NCBI GenBank assembly: GCA_964247055.1
Contig: OZ176055.1
Coordinates: forward strand, 3,844,001-3,908,000
Origin: Paragordius varius
Taxonomy: Eukaryota > Nematomorpha
Reading direction: 5' to 3'
DNA length: 64,000 nucleotides
Shown here: positions 58,227 through 64,000 of the stretch, piece after piece
How the letters are laid out: every line of letters begins with the position of its first letter
Numbering within the stretch: the stretch's first letter is position 1
Notes under the pieces: model-generated
The model's database searches: none
Seen by the model: only the letters and a program-made list of their open reading frames with translations
What the model was told of the DNA's origin: nothing
Made by a program: the position numbers and the translations under genes

Positions 58227-59061
58227 TTAAATGAAATAATGATAAATTGAACTAAAAATTTTATGAAAATTTTTTTTTTTGAAAATACTAAATGATGTTC
58301 GAATCCCTTTCAAATTTGTTTAATTTTCATAAGTGTCAATTAAATTTAAATTAGTATAACGGACTGCTTTTATACAAAAATTGCAATGTTGAATATATAT
58401 ACGAAATTGATATGCGAAAACCCCAAGTCAAATAGTTGTCGTACTGATGAGTGCTAACAAGCACGAGGCTAGTCTGCGATTACTATTGACGAAGATTTGC
58501 ACATATTATTTAGTATGTAAAATTCCTGAAATTTTCAGTTTAATTTTGGTTATCATTATTTCAGGATTTAACATCTCTTATTTGTCTTGTTTTTACTTTT
58601 TCTATATTTATATTTATAATGTTAATTTCGATTACAAATAGATTATTTATATACTATAATAAAATTAATTGTTTTTTTGCAGAATACATTTATAAAAAAG
58701 GAATAATCCATAAAAAATGAAATATGTTTTAATTATAAGTGTCCATCTAAGATATCGCTAATGATTAAACTATAAATACTCAACTACTTGCAATCATCAC
58801 AAGTCTGTATAATTTCCATAGAAAGATTTTGTTAAAAATGAAAGGGCCAATATTTACAAAGTCTCATTTTAAATTATGAAAATTAACTTGTTCTGCAACT
58901 GTTTCAACAGTAGCATATTTAATATATGTAATTTTTTATACTTTATTATGATTGTTTGAAAAATGCGAATGGTATTCTTGAAACAGTAAATAATCTCTAA
59001 CACAGTATTAAAAAAATTCATGATGTTGTTGTTTAACAATTAGTTTTGATGATGCACTACC

Positions 59062-59830
59062 TTAAACCCAGCTTTTTATGAAATAGTTCTTTATCAATAC
59101 ATCTGTTTTTAGCAGTAGTTGTTGGAAATCCAGATCAATGTTTTTAGCCCATAAACGAGGACTACCGGGTTTATTGTTTCCGGGTGGAATGATGTCGAAT
59201 GAGGTTCTGATTGGATTATCAGGATTCATACAGTCTAGGTGACCGTAGTATCTCATTCTTTTGAATTGGATGAAATTGTCTATTGAGTCCATTTGTATGT
59301 GATTGCGGAAATCTTGGGGATTTAGTTGCGTTGACAGGCGTAGCATGTAATTTTAAGCGCTGATGAAACGTTTTTCTGTTTGTGTTAATACCATGGTTTC
59401 TATGGCATATGTCAAAACTGGTCTCACACCCATTTTATAAATTAAGTTTGTGTATAATGTATTTTAGCTATTGGTATTTTTCCCATGTACGATTTATTCT
59501 GGCATTAAATGCGCTATTGTTTGAGGAATCTGATGTTTTGTCACAAAGATAGGTAAATTCGTTTACAACTTCAAAGCTTGATTTATTAAGGGCGATGCAT
59601 TAATTGGTAAAAGCGTTGCATGATGCCCGCATGAGTCGCATTTAAAATTATACGGAGAGTTTGCCGGTAATGTTTGTACATTTGTGGCACCATTTTTGCA
59701 AAGCAGAAAATATAATTAAATTTAACATATAACCCGTAATCTCCGCATGGGTATTTAATTTTATTGTGGGGTTCGCCCGTTATCAGAATTTTTCTTTTAT
59801 TTTCATTTATTTTGAATTCAAATTTGGTTA
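59062..59830 (-). mobile_element. LINE 3' fragment (reverse transcriptase C-terminus)
   Basis: Minus-strand reading: KFEFKINENKRKIL, then YLCDKTSDSSNNSAFNARI, YAIETMVLTQTEKRFISA, and a 94-codon open tail with FKRMRYYGHLDCMNPDNPIR. The order and motifs are those of an RTE/Jockey-type RT C-terminus. There are frame breaks. It is a different element from that at 6215. Confidence 0.7.
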
Positions 59831-60070
59831 GCTGTTGTTACCAATATATATATATATATATATATTATGACAAGAAAATGTATCCGGATTATCATGGTGC
59901 TTTGGGTTTCGATCGTTATGAGTGATTTGAGAAATTTTCGGGTTATATTATAAGTGTTTTCTTAAATTGATTTTTATCGAACTGTTTTAACTATATATCC
60001 AAATAACCTTCTTCTTTCGGATCTATCACGATTTTGAACAACTATTATGTAATTTTATCATTTGCGCTTC

Positions 60071-60508
60071 AATAGTGTCATTAAACACTTCAAGCTAATC
60101 CTTTAACACTTCGAATTGGTATTTATTTTTGATGTATATAACCGTAAATGTAACATTTTTTATTTTACCCTAATATCTTTATTTATAAGTATTTTATTAT
60201 TTAAAATTAACCATTTTTTATTTAAAATAACTTCTTTTGTTTCGAATTTTTTCCAATTCAACAATATTATTTGGAAAAAATTAAATTATATCGATATTAA
60301 ACTACACGGTTTTTATATGCAAAAAAGAATAATTAAATAAAAATTATGATAAATAATATTAGGTTCAATTATAAAATAGATGAATTATACTAGGTTTGAT
60401 TTATGGCAAAAATTTCAAAAACCAAATTAAAATGTTAAAAAACCAACATGAAATGTTTAAGAGCCGAAACGTAGAAGGACTAACTTGTGTTTCAGGACAC
60501 TCGTAAAG
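60071..60508. mobile_element. MITE, family E, second copy
   Basis: Left aatagtgtcattaaacactt ... aatcctttaacacttcg; right, reversed, acgagtgtcctgaaacacaa ... agtccttctacgtttcg. Interior resembles 37988-38442. Confidence 0.55.
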
Positions 60509-61097
60509 TACAAATGGCATATAATTTTTAATATAGTAGTATATGTTATTTTTTCTATATATAAATATAAAAATGAATGATAATGTGGTATATGCCTGTA
60601 TTATTTTGCGGTACACTACACTTTCTAACAAACATAAAAAAAATATATTTTACCTAAATAATATCATCTAACAAATATATATATAAATTTAACAACGATA
60701 TAAACATTTTCCAGAAGTGAAAACTTAGCTAAATTTAAATACCATTCTATGAAAAATAGCATTCCTAAAAACGAGTTTATAAATTATTTATGCATGTTAT
60801 TCCTTTTATTGCCAAACATATACTGGTTCAAAAATAGACAATTTTTGTTCATTCTAGGGTATATATTTTTTAATGTGGGATGGAATAGAGTATTTTCACG
60901 CAAATAAATCATTGTAATTCTTGACCAAAAGTTAAAATACTCTAATTAGTATAAAAAACAATTTTATAAATCTTAGTAATCTATTAAATGTATTCTTTTA
61001 AAAATGAAAAATTTCTAATATCAAAACCAATTATAACAGCAAATTTCAAATCAAATTTATTAGTAATATAATTCGGCAAAACGGATGCATATTTTTA

Positions 61098-61381
61098 TCA
61101 ACTTTCATTTCGTGGAAGAGAACGTTTAAATAATAATATATGTGGTTCTATATGTTAAATTAAATGTACCTGGTAAATGTATCATATAATGAATCCAACC
61201 TGGTGATTGTTGAATTCCCATATTACGCCATTCTGTTTCGGTCATAAGATGATTTCGTGGTACTAACTTTGCTAGCTCTTCTGGTAATGTTACATGCCTT
61301 ATTTAAGAATAAACGTACAAACCTGTATTCGAAATTATCATCGGCATATTTCTCAGAGTAGGAAATCTGTACTTCTAACAT
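61098..61381 (-). CDS. CKS1: CKS1, cyclin-dependent kinase regulatory subunit (complete, 78 aa)
   Basis: Small CDK-binding adaptor for cell-cycle progression. Exons 61381-61323, 61297-61170 and 61147-61098 (237 nt, TGA stop). The protein has the full family pattern: [52 protein letters not shown] and [15 protein letters not shown]. This includes the HxPEPH hinge loop (here HLPEPH), the anion-site residues and the usual length (79 aa in human). Its two introns are only 25 and 22 nt. It is transcribed away from RCC1, with 93 bp between start codons. Confidence 0.95.
61148..61169 (-). other. Ultra-short intron 2 of CKS1 (22 nt)
   Basis: GTACATTTAA...ACATATAG on the minus strand. It joins HLP/G to AA/PHILLF as LPEPHILLF, exactly the family sequence. 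Confidence 0.85.
61298..61322 (-). other. Ultra-short intron 1 of CKS1 (25 nt)
   Basis: GTTTGTACGT...TTAAATAAG on the minus strand. It joins FEY-AG to G-CAT to give FEYRHV, as in other CKS proteins. Confidence 0.85.
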
Positions 61382-61474
61382 TTAAATAATTAAAATATGT
61401 GCCACATGATATAAAGGCTGAACACTCTGGCATGCTTTTTAACCGTCGGCCGTATTCAAGTTGATAGTTTATAA
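61382..61474. promoter_or_regulatory. Bidirectional promoter interval between CKS1 and RCC1
   Basis: 93 bp between the two start codons. It contains a TATA-like GATATAAAGG (about 61411-61420) and the only CG-dense spot nearby, CCGTCGGCCG (about 61443-61452). Both 5' leaders must be very short or overlap. Confidence 0.55.
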
Positions 61475-63182
61475 ATGGTAAAATATATTTTAACTTTTAG
61501 CCAAAACGTAAAACTGATCAAGTTTTAGTGGGAAAACCGCATCATGTTGCAACTCGACAAATATCACGTAAAACATTTCATTCAGGTTATAGATATTTTT
61601 CTTTCATAGTTTTAAATTTTTTTTTAACATTTTTTTAGGTAGTTTCAAAATTCCGTTAGGCCTTTAATATATAATTGTCTACATAAATTAGATGAGAATT
61701 TTATCATTCCAACCTCTTAAATATCCCAAAAAATTATAAAAGCATAACATCAATTAATATATATCGCCAAATTAACAATATAAAATCCTCCATAGAAATG
61801 GTTTAGCTATATTTTTTAATACCACATAATGTACAAATGCAAAATAATAGACCAGTAGTGCACATCAAAATATTTAAAGCTCCTTCACCATATAATATCG
61901 ATTATATCATAGCTGCTTGACTTATTTGCAGATATTTTTACTCAAAATAAACATCAAAAACTTAAAAAATAATTTAGGGCTATAAAAAAGTAATTTTGGG
62001 GGATGCGGGGTTTTTAATACCACTGGTATAGAGAATAAAATTACCCTTTTGAAATAGAAAATTTACCAAAAGAAATCCAAAATACTTCCAAGCCAAAATC
62101 TATTGCTGGTCGAAAAAGAAAAACCACAACAACGGCTCAATTGGATCTCACAAACATGAATCATATTGAACAACCAAGTTTTACATCATCTCACGTATTA
62201 TGTTTGGGTGAAGGGGACGCTGGACAATTAGGGTTAGGCGAAGATATTTTATCTACACGGTTCCCTAAATTATTACCTCTGTTTCAGCAAGAAGTATCGA
62301 ATATTAAAGATCCAATATGTCAAATTAGTGCAGGAGGCATGCATTCTGTCTGTTGTTCGCGAGATAATAAAGTAAGTATTTCTGGTTTGAGTAAAAAAAG
62401 GTTATTATTCAACCATTATAATTTTAATTTTCTAACCTTTCACTCTAAATAAATATCAAGACAAAGCGTAAAAACGAAATGACAAATATTCTTTTATTAA
62501 GTAAACTATACTCTTAATTTTTCTATGTATCTTCTTTTGTGATACATAATATATCGAAATACCAATTTACATCGTCATTTTCTATTTTGCTAATATATAT
62601 GATAAGTTACAACTAAAAAATTAGGGTTTAAAAATATGGTTGTCTTTTTTAAAAGGTGCCCCTTTTAATTGTTACGTTTAGTGTTTAAAGTTTAATTTAC
62701 AGTATTAAATTTTGGGTTTATTTTATTAGAGAAATATTTGTTCTAAAATGCAATGTATGTGTTTTAAGCAAATTTTTTTAAATTAGGTAGGTAGGTTGCT
62801 AGTTAGCCAAGCAGGTTGGATTTTTATGCGATCGTTTTATTGTCTGTATAAAATTCAATGTGATGTCCAATAATATTTTATACTGTATAATTTGAATATT
62901 TGGTTGTAATTATAGTTCAAAATCCACTAATTTTTGTCAATATTTTATACATATGTAATGTAAAATTTAAAAAATATTTTATTACACTTTTAGATTTACA
63001 CATTCGGTTGTAATGATGATGGTGCGTTAGGCCGTATTTGTGAGGATGATTCAGATGAAAAAATACCTCAATCAGTTGCTTTCGATTTCGAAGGCGGTCA
63101 AATTTTGCAAATTACAACAGGAGATTCGCACACAGCTGTTCTTACAAAACAAGGCATGGTGTTTGGTTGGGGATCATTTAGG
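61475..63182 (+). CDS. RCC1: RCC1, Ran guanine-nucleotide exchange factor, N-terminal exons
   Basis: Chromatin-bound GEF that loads Ran with GTP. Exons: 61475-61477 (the ATG alone), 61501-61585, 62058-62371, 62994-63182; phases agree (197 codons so far). The start MPKRKTDQ is followed by a second basic cluster GRKRKTTTT, a nuclear localisation signal as in animal RCC1. Blade repeats begin with HVLCLGEGDAGQLGLGED, then ISAGGMHSVC, IYTFGCNDDGALGR, ITTGDSHTAVLT and VFGWGSFR. GEGD.GQLGLGE and GCNDDGALGR are specific to true RCC1 rather than RCC1-like repeat proteins. The last donor (AGG/GTTTTT) is weak. The remaining blades lie beyond the window. The first intron is 23 nt. Confidence 0.92.
61478..61500 (+). 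other. Ultra-short intron 1 of RCC1, directly after the start codon (23 nt)
   Basis: ATG/GTAAAATATA...AACTTTTAG/CCAAAACG. Splicing gives MPKRK. Without it the ATG opens a short unrelated frame and no other in-frame ATG precedes PKRK. Confidence 0.7.
62455..62706. mobile_element. Decayed family A MITE in an RCC1 intron
   Basis: caagacaaagcgtaaaaacg, tgacaaatattc ... tggttgtcttttttaaaag, attgttacgttta, ending ttacagta. The order matches the family; the termini are worn. Confidence 0.5.
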
Positions 63183-64000
63183 GTTTTTTAATGTTATATA
63201 TTGCGTTTTGAAATTTGGTTGTCTTTATAGTTATTTTGGGTTTTTGAAATCAAATATACCTTGGTCGAAAATTAAAATACTGGTCTGACTACTTATAAAT
63301 GTCCTTTATTATTACAAACGTAAAAAGTATAATAAATTACTACTAAACCAAACAAAATAGGATTTGTGTTTTAGCATATCTTTAAATTATTTAATTCATT
63401 CTTAAAGTTATGAATTCTCATTTATTCGGAATTATTGCGATATCAACTATTCTTTTAATCGGATTTTGTTGCTGTTTCATATTTTTGGTATGAAATGGTT
63501 CTATTTTTGTTTTAACTTTAAATTTATAGTGATGATAAATATTTGAATACAGTCTATAATATAAAATGGTTCAAAGTTAGGAGAAAATCATTTTATTTTC
63601 CTTTGTATAACTGGGAAGACCCGTGGTTTCCTAATAGCTGACAGTACTCGTTTAATTCTATGGGAATATTGTTTGTGTTAGTTTAAATGCCAACATTTTT
63701 ATGTTTATTACATTTAGCAACATAATATGTGTTTAAATTTACATAATTATTTCATTATAACCCTTTTTTGGCAACTTTGGTTTTTATTATGAGGACAATT
63801 TTATAACCATAATTGTATTATATTATAAAACTGTAAAAAATTTACGAACCCAATATGAAAACTCTTTATTTCACACTTTTAGTTCGTTACCGAAATTAAA
63901 AGATTTATTGTTAAAAAACATTAATTTGATTAAGGTTATTTTTATAATAGCCAAATTTCTTTTTTTTTCTGATAGCTTTTTTGCACATTTATGTTGATCA
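63183..64000. other. RCC1 intron 4, running off the window
   Basis: No further RCC1 blade-coding exon is found before the end. Confidence 0.5.

Overview
The window is eukaryotic and animal: intron-rich genes for a Src-type tyrosine kinase with SH3 and SH2 domains, amine-receptor-like GPCRs, a secreted M12B metalloprotease, a RUN-domain protein, CKS1 and RCC1, set in very AT-rich DNA full of transposon debris. All exon chains below were joined by hand from splice signals, reading phase and protein family. One striking trait is that introns near gene starts are only 22-34 nt long (METAP1D 29, metalloprotease 25, Src 34, RCC1 23, CKS1 25 and 22), while later introns run from about 85 nt to 5.5 kb. 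Very short 5' introns are known in flatworms, and highly shortened introns in dicyemids, so a lophotrochozoan of that kind is my best guess. The species cannot be fixed from the sequence.

Layout. 0.1-2.5 kb: last two exons of an HSPA13 (Stch) gene, plus strand. 3.9-9.7 kb: complete METAP1D-type mitochondrial methionine aminopeptidase, minus. 12.5-20.5 kb: complete 11-exon RUNDC3-like gene, plus. 20.8-24.7 kb: an unrecognised minus-strand gene. 27.7-37.1 kb: secreted M12B (ADAM/ADAMTS-type) metalloprotease, plus, 3' end uncertain. 40.6-41.8 kb: GPCR copy 1, minus. 43.5-50.5 kb: complete Src42A/FRK-like kinase, minus. 55.6-56.7 kb: GPCR copy 2, plus. 61.1-63.2 kb: CKS1 (minus) and RCC1 (plus), head to head with 93 bp between their start codons.

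Mobile DNA is the other main content. Four non-autonomous Helitrons have intact TC...CTAG ends, a 3' hairpin and A^T insertion sites; two of them are enlarged by internal tandem repeats. At least six MITE-like inverted-repeat families are present, two of them with TIRs of the Tc1/mariner and piggyBac kind. One young Ty3/Gypsy LTR element (broken) sits inside a piggyBac-like MITE with a clean 5-bp target duplication. One Helitron sits inside another MITE. There are several 5'-truncated LINE pieces, one of which ends in a 207-bp near-perfect inverted repeat.

The genes form no operon or pathway. The functional links are the divergent cell-cycle pair CKS1/RCC1 and the two GPCR paralogues in opposite orientation on either side of the Src gene.
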